Of a stretch of 33,249 bases of DNA, positions 24,801-33,249 are shown one piece after another. The translations under genes and the position numbers were made by a program. The notes under the pieces are model-generated. The model saw only the letters and a program-made list of their open reading frames with translations. It had not been told where the DNA came from and made no database searches. Position 1 is the stretch's first letter. Each line of letters begins with the position of its first letter. The stretch is from Kiloniellaceae bacterium (lineage in GTDB: Bacteria; Pseudomonadota; Alphaproteobacteria; Kiloniellales; Kiloniellaceae), in the NCBI GenBank assembly GCA_028280915.1, contig JANQKX010000122.1, positions 1-33,249 of the forward strand. The letters run 5' to 3'.

Positions 24801-25829
24801 TCAGACAGGGTCGCGGATGAGCGGGCAGGTGGAGCAATGTATGCCGCCGCCGTTGAGCTGCATCTTATCGTAGGGGATCTCGATCAACTCAATGCCCTGA
24901 CGTTCCAGCTCATCGCGCGTACCCGCCGACATGCCATGGGGCATCACGTATTTCCCCGGCCGTATGGCCAGGCCGTTGATGATCCAAGGATTGTCCTCCG
25001 GAGTGGTCTCCACGGCCCGGATGCCCAGTTCCTTGAGCTTTTGCAAGAAGGTATAGGAAAGACCGGTGGGGTCCACCAGGGCCAAATCCACATCCACCAT
25101 CACGAAATGCCCGTCGATATGGATGCTGTAACCGGGCAGGTCCACCACGATGAGCTCCACCCCTTGGCGGGCCAGAACCTCGGCCACTTGAGCGATCGCC
25201 TCGTCATTGACCCGGATACCCCGCCCCACAACGGCGGTTTTTGAATTGAGCCAGGCAAAGCTGCCGCCCTCCATCATGCCGGTGCCGGAAACGGTGGCCA
25301 GAATGGGCATGCCCGCCTTGGTCAAGGTGCGGCTCACGTCCAACTCCTCGCCGTGGCGCAGGCGGGGCGCCAAGCGGCTCACGATGGCCCCACCCTTGAC
25401 GGCAAAGGAGGAATCCCGGGTATAGCAAGATTTGAAACGATGGCCCGAGACACCCTCCAAATGGATCACCTCGATGCCCTCGGCTTCGAGCAGTCGCACC
25501 AAGCCGTCATGCTGGGCCTGCATCTCGCTCAAGGGCGGGATCTCCTCGGATTGCCAGTACCAGCCGGACTTGGGGCCACCGAAGCCGCCGGTTTCCTCAA
25601 TGTACTTTGTCGGGTCGATGATACCGAACTCCTCGCCCGGGCGGTGGACCATGACGGCGCGGATTTGACCCACGTCGTTGTCGCAGCCCCAAACCCGTCC
25701 CCAAATTTTCTCCATGCGGTCGGGATGATCGAAGGCCGGCTCCGGCTGGGAGCCGAAAAGCTTCATGGTCGCGGAATAGATATCCCTACGCTTGGTCCGC
25801 GGAGGTGTGGAATCGTTTTGGGATGACAT
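24801..25829 (-). CDS. Amidinohydrolase of the arginine deiminase/DDAH superfamily
   Basis: This 342-residue protein has the guanidino-modifying enzyme motifs: 'CYTRDSSFAVKGG' (Asp139), 'GTGMMEGGSFAWL' (Glu187), 'YSIHIDGHFVMVD' (His237, Asp239) and 'NGGGIHCSTCPLIR', with Cys332 the likely nucleophile. The family includes dimethylarginine dimethylaminohydrolase, arginine deiminase and amidinotransferases. A hydrolase acting on an arginine derivative or other guanidino compound is the best guess; the exact substrate cannot be told. It follows dppC by 15 bases with its own AGAGGA ribosome site, so it is the last gene of the transporter operon and probably acts on the imported compound in the cytoplasm. 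Confidence 0.85.
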   Translation of the reverse strand: MSSQNDSTPPRTKRRDIYSATMKLFGSQPEPAFDHPDRMEKIWGRVWGCDNDVGQIRAVMVHRPGEEFGIIDPTKYIEETGGFGGPKSGWYWQSEEIPPLSEMQAQHDGLVRLLEAEGIEVIHLEGVSGHRFKSCYTRDSSFAVKGGAIVSRLAPRLRHGEELDVSRTLTKAGMPILATVSGTGMMEGGSFAWLNSKTAVVGRGIRVNDEAIAQVAEVLARQGVELIVVDLPGYSIHIDGHFVMVDVDLALVDPTGLSYTFLQKLKELGIRAVETTPEDNPWIINGLAIRPGKYVMPHGMSAGTRDELERQGIELIEIPYDKMQLNGGGIHCSTCPLIRDPV

Positions 25830-25844
25830 GGCAGTCCTCTTTTC

Positions 25845-26732
25845 TTAACTATCGATCGCCGATTGGGAGTCCGGGTCGAGGAAATCACGCAACCCGTCTC
25901 CGATCAAGGTAAAGGCCAAGGCGGTCAGGGCCAGGCCCAATCCGGGAAAAGCCGCCAACCACCAATGGTTGGGCTGGTGGGTTAGCGCGCTGAAGATCAT
26001 GGCGCCCCATTCCGGCGTGGGCGGCTGCGCCCCCAGGCCGAGAAAGGAGAGGCCCGCGGCCGACAGCATCACCAGGCCCGCGTCGGAGGTGGCTTGAACC
26101 ACGATCAGGGGCAGGACGACCGGCAGGATGCACTTGACCATCACCCGGCCGTGGGACGCGCCGAGGCAGCGATAGGCCGCCACATAGTCCTCGGTCTTGA
26201 TACTGAGCACCCGCGAGCGCACCAGCCGGGCATACCACGGCCAAAACACGACCCCCAGGGCGAAGGTGGTGGTCACCAGGGTGCCGCCAAAGGTCGCCGA
26301 TATGGCGGCCGCCAGAATGAGCGCCGGAAAGGCCAGGAACACATCCGTGATGCGCATCAAGGTCTCGTCCACCCAGCCCCCCATGTAGCCAGCCACGATC
26401 CCCACCGTGGTCCCGATGATCGTGGCCATGATCAAAACCGTCAGGGTGATTGACAGACTGATGGGCGCACCGGCGAGAACGCGGGACAACATGTCCCGGC
26501 CGGTCTTGTCGGTGCCGAAGGGATGGGCCAGGGACGGCGCCTGCAAGCGTTCGCTCAGGGAGATTTTAAGCGGATCCTGGGGTGTCCAAACAAAGTCAAA
26601 AAGATGCCCGACGAGCCCGAGCAGGCTGATGACCAAAATGAGCAAGGCGATGCCGCAGCCCAGTAGGTTGAAGGGCGATCGCCCCGCGAAACCCGCAATC
26701 CGGTTTTGCCTGATGGCGCCGATCAAGGTCAT
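25845..26732 (-). CDS. Dipeptide/oligopeptide-type ABC transporter permease (DppC-like)
   Basis: This 295-residue inner-membrane protein has an N-terminal transmembrane segment (about 25-47), the family motif 'HPFGTDKTGRDMLSRVLAGA', and about five further membrane segments. The EAA loop 'EDYVAAYRCLGASHGRVMVKCILP' contacts the ATPases. Its ATG overlaps the stop of the DppB-like permease gene (ATGA). It forms the membrane channel with that protein. The substrate may be a peptide or another small cationic compound. Confidence 0.94.
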   Translation of the reverse strand: MTLIGAIRQNRIAGFAGRSPFNLLGCGIALLILVISLLGLVGHLFDFVWTPQDPLKISLSERLQAPSLAHPFGTDKTGRDMLSRVLAGAPISLSITLTVLIMATIIGTTVGIVAGYMGGWVDETLMRITDVFLAFPALILAAAISATFGGTLVTTTFALGVVFWPWYARLVRSRVLSIKTEDYVAAYRCLGASHGRVMVKCILPVVLPLIVVQATSDAGLVMLSAAGLSFLGLGAQPPTPEWGAMIFSALTHQPNHWWLAAFPGLGLALTALAFTLIGDGLRDFLDPDSQSAIDS

Positions 26733-27739
26733 TTCAGGACAATCCGCGGATCAAGCCCGGTGTAGGCCAAATCAATCGCCAAATTGATCAGCATATAACA
26801 GATGGAGACGATCAAGGTAATGGCCATAATGGCGTTGTAGTCGGTCGAGGAGATGGCGGCCGCCGTGTAACGGCCCAAGCCGGGCCATTGAAAGATGAGT
26901 TCCACAAAAACCGCGCCGCCGATGAGAAATCCGAAATTCAAGCCCAAGAGGGTAATGGTGGGCGGCAGGGCGTTGCGCAGGGCATGCTTGACATAAATCC
27001 GATAGGGCGACAGCCCCTTCGCCCGGGCGGTCCTGATGAAATCCTTGGACAGGATGCCCAGCATGGTAGCCCGCACCATGCGAAACAGTAAAGCAGCCGT
27101 AGGGATACTGAGCACCACCGCCGGCAAGATGAGATGGGTCAGCGCCGCCGTGAACAGCGCCATGTCCCCCGCCAGCAGGGAATCGATGATCATGAACCCC
27201 GTCACATCGGGCGGCGGGGTCGCCCCGGTGGGCAGGCGCCCGGCAAAGGGCAGCCAGCCCAACACCCAGGCGAACAGCAACTGAGCCAAGAGCGCGACCC
27301 AGAAATCCGGCAAGGAAAGACCCAGGGCGGAGGTGAAGCGGCCCGTCGCATCGGTGATCCCGTTGGCCCGAATGGCCGCGATGGTGCCGAAGACAAAACC
27401 CAAGGTGACACCGATCAGCAAGCTGAACAAAACCAGCTCAAGCGTCGCGGGAAAGAACTGAACGATGTCATCCAGGACCGGCCGCCGGGTCGAGATCGAT
27501 TGCCCGAAGTCGCCCTGCAGCACCTGATGAACATATTGGAAAAACTGTGCCGGCAGACTCTCGTTCAGCCCCATGGCCTCCTTGACCGCTTCGACCTGTT
27601 CGGCGTTGGCGCGCGGCCCCGCCAACAGCCGTGCCGGATCGCCTGGCAAGACCCGTGCCAGAATAAAGGTCAAGAGCAAGACCCCGGCCAGCATCAAGAG
27701 GGTCGTTGCCAGGCGTTTGGCGAAATAGCGTCTCATCAC
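26729..27739 (-). CDS. Dipeptide/oligopeptide-type ABC transporter permease (DppB-like)
   Basis: This 336-residue protein has the usual start 'YFAKRLATTLLMLAGVLLLTFILARVLPGDPARLL', followed by a periplasmic segment. Six membrane segments and the EAA loop 'KDFIRTARAKGLSPYRIYVKHALRNALPP' complete the DppB pattern, and 'GAVFVELIFQWPGLGRY' is characteristic. It pairs with the DppC-like permease, with which it overlaps by four bases. A 37-base gap with a small hairpin separates it from the upstream binding-protein gene. Confidence 0.95.
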   Translation of the reverse strand: MMRRYFAKRLATTLLMLAGVLLLTFILARVLPGDPARLLAGPRANAEQVEAVKEAMGLNESLPAQFFQYVHQVLQGDFGQSISTRRPVLDDIVQFFPATLELVLFSLLIGVTLGFVFGTIAAIRANGITDATGRFTSALGLSLPDFWVALLAQLLFAWVLGWLPFAGRLPTGATPPPDVTGFMIIDSLLAGDMALFTAALTHLILPAVVLSIPTAALLFRMVRATMLGILSKDFIRTARAKGLSPYRIYVKHALRNALPPTITLLGLNFGFLIGGAVFVELIFQWPGLGRYTAAAISSTDYNAIMAITLIVSICYMLINLAIDLAYTGLDPRIVLK

Positions 27740-27754
27740 CGTAGCGTCATAGGG

Positions 27755-27768
27755 CGCTTGCCGAAGCG
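27755..27768 (-). other. Hairpin between binding-protein and permease genes
   Basis: CGCTT and AAGCG pair around a 4-base loop (CGGC on the minus strand) in the 37-base gap. Hairpins here often stabilise the upstream mRNA, so that the binding protein is made in excess over the permeases. No T-run follows. Confidence 0.4.
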
Positions 27769-27776
27769 GGTTCGGT

Positions 27777-29417
27777 CTAGGTTTTACGCCGCAGGGCGTT
27801 CATATCCAGGGTCAGGACATACATGGGGTTGATCACGATGCCTTCGATATTACTGCGGTGTCCCCAGATGCCACGCTCTTGGGAAACGGGGACCCACGGC
27901 GGGTCCTCGACCGCCAGGATTTGTTGCAAACGCTCCGAGGTCTGGATGACCTGGGGGTCCGTCACATCCGCTTGATAGAGGCTGCTGATCAGATCCGTCG
28001 CTTCCGGGTTGGCATAGCGGCCCACGTTGCCATCACCGCTGCTGGCCTCGCCGGAAAACAGGCCCCAGGCATAATCGAACGGATGATTCCAATTGGGCCA
28101 CCAGGAGAAAAAGAAAAAGTCGGGCCGGTCCTCGGCCGGCGCGTCACCAAAATAATCGTCCAGAAAACCGGAGTAGGACTTTTCGACGAGTTTTAAAGTG
28201 ACACCGATTTCCGACAGCCAGGCTTGAAAGAGCTCCCCTTCCAGCGTTGCGTCTCCTTCGAAAAACTCGAAGACCAGTTCCTGAGAACGATCGAAGCCCG
28301 CTTCGGTGAGCAGGCGGTCCGCCTCGGCCAAATCAAAGGCCGGCTTCTTGATCTCCGGATTGATGGTGGCGATGGAGATGGGAAAAACACCCGCCGGCAG
28401 ATCGGCCGTGTCCAGCTTCACGTCATGCACATAGGCCGCCGCGTCAAAAGCATGGCAAAAGGCCCGGCGGACCCGCGAATCGCTCAGGCGGCCGTCGCAT
28501 GCCATGGCGATGTAGGAAATCTCCGACGACCCGCCCTCGGTCTTGCCATAGCTGGGATCATCGCCCAGCTGGATGATGTCTTCCGGTTCGCCCGGCAGGA
28601 TGATATCCGCTTCCCCGCTGGCCAGCATTTGCTGGCGGGTCGCGGAAACGGGCACGGTTTTGATGATGATGCGCTCGAACTGGCCATCATCCCAGCCGCC
28701 CCAAAAATCGGGATTTCGTTTGTAAACGGCTTCCTGGCCCGGGTCCAAGCGCTCCAGCATGTAAGGTCCCGTGCCCACCGGATTGGACCGCAGGTAGTCC
28801 GAGCCCAGGTCGTCCGGCCCCTTGGAATGACTCTCGGCGGCCGTCGGGCTGACAATGCCAAAGCCGTATTGCCCGGCCGCTTCCAAACCGAAATAGGGCC
28901 GCGGTTCGCCGAAATTGATCGCCAAGGTCAGATCATCCGAGATCGTGATGGCGTTCTCCGGGTCCTCCAGCGCCCAGTTGAAGCCCAAGCCGGTTGGATG
29001 GGTCACGGTGCGCACAATGGACTTTTTGACCGCGGCGGCATCACAGACCGTGCCATCGTGGAACGTGACCCCGTCGCGGATTTTGAATGTCCAGACTGTG
29101 TGATCAGCGTTGTGCTCCACGGTTTCGGCTAGCCAGGGCTGGTATTCGTCCACCAGCGTGCCCTTCAGGCGCGTCAGATTGTCATAAACCGGGAACAGCC
29201 CGAAGGCCCAGTTCAGGTTCGTGGCCGGGTCCAAGTCCTCGATCGCGGCGGCAACCGCGATCACCAGCGTGCCCGAATTACCGTTGGAGTCCTGGGCCAT
29301 GGCCGCGGACGGCATGAGGGACGACCACCCCAGCGCCGACAGGGTTGTCGCCGTGGAGGCCAGAAAGCTTCTCCGGGATAAAGGGCGGCTGGCGCCAGGA
29401 AGGTGTTTGAACGTCAT
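27777..29417 (-). CDS. ABC transporter solute-binding protein, family 5 (DppA/OppA-like), Tat signal
   Basis: The ATG at 29417 (MTFKHLPGAS) has an ideal GGAGG ribosome site; the in-frame ATG at 29453 has none. The 546-residue precursor has a twin-arginine signal 'LSRRSFLAS' (about 13-21), a hydrophobic stretch and probable cleavage at AMA|QDS (41/42). Family 5 features are 'PWLAETVEHNADHTVWTFKIRDGVTFHDG' in outline, 'NPVGTGPYMLERLDPGQEAVYKRNPDFWGG' in outline and 'SRVRRAFCHAFD'. It binds the transported compound in the periplasm. Tat export means it is folded before export. It is the first gene of the leftward operon. Confidence 0.94.
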   Translation of the reverse strand: MTFKHLPGASRPLSRRSFLASTATTLSALGWSSLMPSAAMAQDSNGNSGTLVIAVAAAIEDLDPATNLNWAFGLFPVYDNLTRLKGTLVDEYQPWLAETVEHNADHTVWTFKIRDGVTFHDGTVCDAAAVKKSIVRTVTHPTGLGFNWALEDPENAITISDDLTLAINFGEPRPYFGLEAAGQYGFGIVSPTAAESHSKGPDDLGSDYLRSNPVGTGPYMLERLDPGQEAVYKRNPDFWGGWDDGQFERIIIKTVPVSATRQQMLASGEADIILPGEPEDIIQLGDDPSYGKTEGGSSEISYIAMACDGRLSDSRVRRAFCHAFDAAAYVHDVKLDTADLPAGVFPISIATINPEIKKPAFDLAEADRLLTEAGFDRSQELVFEFFEGDATLEGELFQAWLSEIGVTLKLVEKSYSGFLDDYFGDAPAEDRPDFFFFSWWPNWNHPFDYAWGLFSGEASSGDGNVGRYANPEATDLISSLYQADVTDPQVIQTSERLQQILAVEDPPWVPVSQERGIWGHRSNIEGIVINPMYVLTLDMNALRRKT

Positions 29418-29568
29418 TTTTCGCCTCCGATCGGTGTTCGACAAAAAGTCCAACAGATGAAAATTATTCGCTTATCTTTAGATCAGGCATGTGATTCCAC
29501 GAGATGGGCAGCCCTGAATCCACGAAAAACTGCCGAAAAAGAGAATACTTTAATCCCCCCACACTGCA

Positions 29569-29584
29569 CAAATGAAAGCATTTG
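29569..29584. promoter_or_regulatory. Palindrome in the divergent transporter promoter region
   Basis: CAAATG-AAAG-CATTTG is a perfect 6-4-6 inverted repeat in the AT-rich 226-base region between the binding-protein and ATPase genes. It is 60 bases from the ATPase start and could be an operator serving both units. Confidence 0.4.
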
Positions 29585-29643
29585 GCATAATTAATTAAAT
29601 TTTTTCATGGGACGTGATTGCGCTTTTACGCCAGGATGCCACC

Positions 29644-30615
29644 ATGTTGATTCAGGCGGAAAATCTGCACGTGGGATACAGGTCCGGCACGGGCACGGCC
29701 TGGGCGGTCAAGAACTTTAGTTTGGCGGCCACCTATGCGGATTCGGTTGGAATTGTTGGGGAATCCGGCAGCGGCAAGAGCACGGCGGCTCTCGCTCTAA
29801 TGGGATTGCTGACCCATCGGCGTGACTGCGTGGTCAAGGGAGACGTGTTTTTCGAAGGCCGCTCCCTGTTGCGGGAAGCACCGGCCGGTCTGCGTAAACT
29901 GTGGGGCGACCGTATGTCCATGGTGTTCCAAGACCCCATGAGCGCCCTCAATCCGGTCATGCGGATCGAAGAGCAGATCCTGGAACTTGTCCGCTGTCAT
30001 CGCCGCATGGACAAAAAAAAGGCCCGGGACTTGGCGATCACCTGGTTCAACGACGTGGGCCTGCCCGATCCGCAGAATATCTTGAGACGCTATCCGCATC
30101 AGCTGTCGGGCGGACAGCTGCAACGGGTCATGATCGCCATGGCATTGATCTGCGAGCCCGATGTGATCTTCGCGGACGAGCCGACAACGGCCTTGGATCT
30201 GACGATCCAGTCCCAGATCCTCTCGATCCTGACGCGGCTTTGCGCCGATTTCGGCGTGACCTTGGTGCTGGTGACCCATGATCTGGCCGTGGTCGCGGAG
30301 ACCACGCGCTACACGATCGTGATGTATTCGGGCAGCATCGTGGAACAGGGCAAGACCGAAGACGTGCTCGGCAGGCCCCAGCACCCCTACACCCGCGGAC
30401 TGATCGCGGCCATGCCCCGGATCGAAACTGGTACACAGCGGCTGCCGGCCATCGCCGGCGCCCCCATGACACCCTCGGCGGAATGGAGTGGCTGCCGCTT
30501 TGCCCCCCGCTGCCCCATGGCTGAGGAAATCTGCCAAAAGAGCCGCCCGGGGATGGCGGCGACGGCCCGGGAAAATCTGGCCAGCCATGCCGCTGCCTGC
30601 CACTTTGCCCAATAG
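29644..30615 (+). CDS. Dipeptide/oligopeptide-type ABC transporter ATPase (DppD-like)
   Basis: The ATG at 29644 (MLIQAENLHVGY) is preferred over the upstream GTG at 29614, giving 323 residues. Motifs are Walker A 'GESGSGKST', Q-loop 'VFQDPMSALNPV', signature 'LSGGQLQRV', Walker B 'VIFADEPTTALD' and H-loop 'VTHDLAVVAE'. The C-terminal oligopeptide-transporter domain has the four-cysteine pattern starting 'GCRFAPRCPMAEEIC' and ending 'HAAACHFAQ', typical of an FeS site in DppD/OppD. It powers the permeases encoded on the opposite strand. Confidence 0.95.
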   Translation: MLIQAENLHVGYRSGTGTAWAVKNFSLAATYADSVGIVGESGSGKSTAALALMGLLTHRRDCVVKGDVFFEGRSLLREAPAGLRKLWGDRMSMVFQDPMSALNPVMRIEEQILELVRCHRRMDKKKARDLAITWFNDVGLPDPQNILRRYPHQLSGGQLQRVMIAMALICEPDVIFADEPTTALDLTIQSQILSILTRLCADFGVTLVLVTHDLAVVAETTRYTIVMYSGSIVEQGKTEDVLGRPQHPYTRGLIAAMPRIETGTQRLPAIAGAPMTPSAEWSGCRFAPRCPMAEEICQKSRPGMAATARENLASHAAACHFAQ

Positions 30616-30663
30616 GGGGCCAATAGCGACCGTGAGCGGGCCTAGCCGAGAGGGATCGGAAGG

Positions 30664-31668
30664 ATGACAGCAACAGAATCCGCGCCCTTACTGGAGGTGT
30701 CGAACCTCCACGCCGGTTTTGGTCCGGTTCGCGTGATCGAAGATGTTTCCCTGCGTTTGCGGGAAAAGGAAATCGTCGGCTTGATCGGCGAGTCCGGCAG
30801 CGGCAAAACCACCCTCGGCCGCCTCGTTCTCAAGATGCTCGAACCGGACCAGGGGGACATCACCTATCGGGGCAGGAGCATCAACGGCCTGACCGGCCGG
30901 GCGCTGAAAGACTACCGGCGGCAGGTACAGATGGTCTTTCAAAACCCCTACGGGTCACTGCATCCCTTGCAAAAAATCGGACGCCTTTTGGAGGAAGCGC
31001 TGGAAATCCACCGGATGGGCGATAAAGCCAGCCGCCGTGCCCGCGTCGAGGAACTGCTAAAAAGCGTGGGCCTGAGCCATCGGGACGGGAACAAAAGACC
31101 ATCTGAGTTTTCCGGCGGCCAGCGCCAACGAATCGCCATCGCACGGGCTTTGGCCTTGGGGCCGGATCTCATGGTCGCCGACGAACCGGTCTCCGCGCTG
31201 GATCTTTCGGTTCAAGCGCAGATCCTCAACCTGCTGAAGGATTTGAACGAGCGGCAGGGCCTGGCCATTCTTTTCATCTCCCACGACCTTTCGGTAGTGC
31301 GCTTTCTGTGCAGCCGGGTTTTTGTGATGTATTTGGGCACCATCGTGGAAGAAGGACCAGCCCACCAGGTCTTGGCGCGCCCGGCGCATCCCTACACCAT
31401 GGCCCTTTGCGAGTCAGCGCCGCGCATTGAAAACGCCGGCAGCCAGGCGGTCATCCGTCCGTCCATCGACGGCGAGGTTCCGGGCAGCGCCAACCGCCCT
31501 AGCGGGTGCCCTTTTCATCCCCGCTGCGCCTTGCGCCACCGGGTTCCCGATCAGGAATTGTGCAAGCGGGACAAGCCCGCGCTCCGCCCGCGCGCAGATG
31601 GCGGAAGCGTCGCCTGTCACTACACCGACTTGCTCCAGGGCCATGCGGTATCAGGAGAGCGCCGCTAA
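30664..31668 (+). CDS. Dipeptide/oligopeptide-type ABC transporter ATPase (DppF-like)
   Basis: This 334-residue protein has Walker A 'GESGSGKTT', Q-loop 'VFQNPYGSLHP', signature 'FSGGQRQRIAIARAL', Walker B 'LMVADEPVSALD' and H-loop 'ISHDLSVVRF'. The C-terminal domain has the cysteine pattern 'GCPFHPRCALRHRV...LCKR...ACHYTD'. It starts 48 bases after the DppD-like gene and forms the second ATPase of the heterodimer. Its stop codon overlaps the end of the converging LysR gene. Confidence 0.95.
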   Translation: MTATESAPLLEVSNLHAGFGPVRVIEDVSLRLREKEIVGLIGESGSGKTTLGRLVLKMLEPDQGDITYRGRSINGLTGRALKDYRRQVQMVFQNPYGSLHPLQKIGRLLEEALEIHRMGDKASRRARVEELLKSVGLSHRDGNKRPSEFSGGQRQRIAIARALALGPDLMVADEPVSALDLSVQAQILNLLKDLNERQGLAILFISHDLSVVRFLCSRVFVMYLGTIVEEGPAHQVLARPAHPYTMALCESAPRIENAGSQAVIRPSIDGEVPGSANRPSGCPFHPRCALRHRVPDQELCKRDKPALRPRADGGSVACHYTDLLQGHAVSGERR

Positions 31669-32597
31669 GCCAGGTGAAAACCCAAGCCCTCAAGGGCCGC
31701 TTTGGTTTTTTCCGCCTCTTCCAAAAGCCAATCCCGGGTTCGCGAGACCGCGGCGCTTTTCAGAGAATCCGAGTGATAAACCAGGCGATACTTTTCCGGC
31801 GCCTTTAGAATCACGGGAGACAGAGGCATCAAGACCCCGCTGGCAATGTCCCGCTCCGCCAGAACCAGGCTGCCCAACGCCACGCCCTGGCCGTAAACCG
31901 CGGCATCAAGGGCCAAGCCGGGCTCGCTGTACCGTGCCCCCGCCAGGGGATCGCTCAGGCTTATCTCGGCATGGCGCAGCCAATCGCTCCAGGCGATCTG
32001 GCGCTCGTCATGGAGCAGTTGCTGCCGTCCCAAAAATCCCGCTAGGTCGGCGGCCTCCGACAAGGAATGAAGATCCCGATGACAGAGCGGCACCACCGCG
32101 TCATCCAGCAGATCCTCACAGGTCCAATTGGGGATGGGCTCATCCGACAGGGCGATGGCCAAGTGGGCCTCCGTGGTTTCCAGATCCGGAAACTCATCAA
32201 AGGAATCGATCCAGGTTTCGATGTCGCTGTATTTGGCCCGCAGCCCGGACAAGCGGGGCGTGAGCCAGCGGGCGGCAAAGCTCTGCGGGGCGTAGATGAC
32301 CACCGCGCTGGATTCCAGATAAATGGCCATGCGCCGGCTGCCCCGATCGAGCATGCGCAGGACCTTGACGGTGGTGTTGAAAAAATCGCTGCCCGCGTCG
32401 GTCAGTTCCACCGACCGGCCGACCCGCATGAAAAGCGGTTGCTGAAAATAGTCCTCGAGGACGCGGATTTGGTGGCTGATCGCCGATTGGGTCAAAAACA
32501 AGTCGTCGGCCGCGCGGGAAAAACTGCCCAAACGCGCGGCGGCTTCAAAGCCGCGCAACGAGGTCAAAGGTGGCAAGCGCGGGAAATGCTCGTTCAT
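31665..32597 (-). CDS. LysR-family transcriptional regulator (GcvA-like)
   Basis: This 310-residue protein has an N-terminal winged helix (about 8-66), with 'LPPLTSLRGFEAAARLGSFSRAADDLFLTQSAISHQIRVLE' in outline, and an effector-binding domain (about 92-300). It belongs to the same GcvA-like branch as the regulator at 18919-19824 but is clearly diverged. No good ribosome site precedes ATG 32597. It diverges from the aminotransferase gene and converges on the transporter ATPases, so it may control both. A LysR-type box lies just upstream of its start. Confidence 0.93.
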   Translation of the reverse strand: MNEHFPRLPPLTSLRGFEAAARLGSFSRAADDLFLTQSAISHQIRVLEDYFQQPLFMRVGRSVELTDAGSDFFNTTVKVLRMLDRGSRRMAIYLESSAVVIYAPQSFAARWLTPRLSGLRAKYSDIETWIDSFDEFPDLETTEAHLAIALSDEPIPNWTCEDLLDDAVVPLCHRDLHSLSEAADLAGFLGRQQLLHDERQIAWSDWLRHAEISLSDPLAGARYSEPGLALDAAVYGQGVALGSLVLAERDIASGVLMPLSPVILKAPEKYRLVYHSDSLKSAAVSRTRDWLLEEAEKTKAALEGLGFHLA

Positions 32598-32610
32598 GAA
32601 TTTTTTTTGC

Positions 32611-32629
32611 CAATATCACAAAAACATTG
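32611..32629. promoter_or_regulatory. LysR-type box (T-N11-A) between LysR and aminotransferase genes
   Basis: CAAT-N11-ATTG gives the T-N11-A pattern with 4-base arms, 14 bases before the LysR start. It could serve autoregulation and control of the divergent aminotransferase gene. Confidence 0.45.
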
Positions 32630-32751
32630 CGTTTGTGCCCCCAACAACACTGAGTTTACCTTAATGCAGTCAGATTGGGCAACACAAGCTCATTCATAAA
32701 TTTCACCAATCCCTTTGCGGGAATGGAACCGTTTTTGTTCGGGAGAGCGCC

Positions 32752-33249
32752 ATGAACCACCCACAGGCCAATGATCTTTCTGTCGAGATTTGGGAAAAGG
32801 ACAGGGCGCATTTCCTTCACCCCTGGACTCACTTCGACTCCTTCCGCGAAGAAGGCTCGTTGGTCATGGAGCAAGCCTCCGGGGTGTACCTCTCCGACAT
32901 GAACGGCAATCGTTACCTGGATGGTATCGGCGGCTTGTGGTGCATGAACATCGGCTATGGCCGGCAAGAGATGGTGGAAGCCATCGCCGCCCAGGTGGCA
33001 AAGCTCACCTACGCCAATCCCTTCTGCGACGTTACCAACCCGCCCGCCGCGCTCTTGGCGGCGCGCCTTGCCGAACTGGCGCCGGGTGATCTCAATCACG
33101 TCATGTTTTCCTGCGGCGGCTCCACGGCCAACGACAGTGCCTATCGCTTGATCCAGTATTATCACGGCTGCCGGGGCAACGGGGAGCGCCAGATCGTCTT
33201 GTCAAGGCGGGGAGCCTATCACGGCAGCACTTATTTGGCCCAATCCATC
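32752..33249 (+). CDS. Class III (omega) aminotransferase, N-terminal part (runs off right edge)
   Basis: The first 166 codons are present, starting at ATG 32752 (MNHPQANDLSVEIWEKD). Class III PLP-aminotransferase features are 'GVYLSDMNGNRYLDGIGGLWCMNIGYGR', in outline the usual substrate and fold region, 'SCGGSTANDSAYRLIQYY' (PLP phosphate-binding loop) and 'RRGAYHGSTYLAQSI' (PLP-stacking Tyr and following His). The catalytic Lys lies beyond the window. Relatives use omega-amino acids, putrescine or taurine with pyruvate. It diverges from the LysR gene and may act after the transporter and amidinohydrolase. Confidence 0.92.
   Translation, partial: MNHPQANDLSVEIWEKDRAHFLHPWTHFDSFREEGSLVMEQASGVYLSDMNGNRYLDGIGGLWCMNIGYGRQEMVEAIAAQVAKLTYANPFCDVTNPPAALLAARLAELAPGDLNHVMFSCGGSTANDSAYRLIQYYHGCRGNGERQIVLSRRGAYHGSTYLAQSI

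Overview
The window looks like a piece of an alphaproteobacterial chromosome, probably Rhodospirillales-like: it is GC-rich, genes are tightly packed with many ATGA/TGATG overlaps, and the uptake-hydrogenase gene order resembles that of Bradyrhizobium, Rhodobacter and Ralstonia relatives. The genus cannot be fixed from sequence alone. No rRNA, tRNA, CRISPR array or complete insertion sequence was seen.

Left third (1-13.9 kb, all minus strand): a hup/hyp locus for a membrane-bound, Tat-exported [NiFe] uptake hydrogenase. Reading right to left, a first unit hupS-hupL-hupC has a sigma-54 promoter at 13876-13891 and a strong intrinsic terminator at 10082-10114. A second unit begins at another sigma-54 promoter (9863-9878) and carries hupD-hupF-hupG-hupH-hupI-hupJ-hupK-hypA-hypB-hypC-hypD-hypE-hypX and the start of a HoxA-type response regulator. 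The small subunit has the six-cysteine proximal cluster pattern of oxygen-tolerant hydrogenases, which fits the presence of hypX and hupG-hupK. hypF is missing from the otherwise complete hyp set. The regulator at the left edge loses its receiver-domain similarity after about 40 codons.

Middle (13.9-24.7 kb): an 0.9-kb gene-poor stretch holds the hupS promoter region and what looks like the remains of an ABC ATPase gene. It is followed by a histidine kinase/OmpR-type regulator pair (+); a translationally coupled HD-domain protein and Rieske oxygenase (-) with a divergent LysR regulator (+); a soluble chemotaxis transducer with two duplicated PAS domains and a sigma-28-like promoter (-); and a small ribbon-helix-helix-like protein, a periplasmic sulfatase and an outer-membrane beta-barrel protein (+).

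Right part (24.8-33.2 kb): a dipeptide/oligopeptide-type ABC transporter split into two divergent units. The binding protein, both permeases and an amidinohydrolase of the arginine deiminase/DDAH superfamily run leftward; the two ATPases run rightward. A LysR regulator and a class III aminotransferase (cut by the window end) follow. Together these suggest import and breakdown of a guanidino or other nitrogenous compound. The Rieske/HD pair, whose Rieske oxygenase has the bridging glutamate seen in enzymes acting on quaternary ammonium compounds, may be a second nitrogen-compound module and is the best candidate here for an undescribed pathway.
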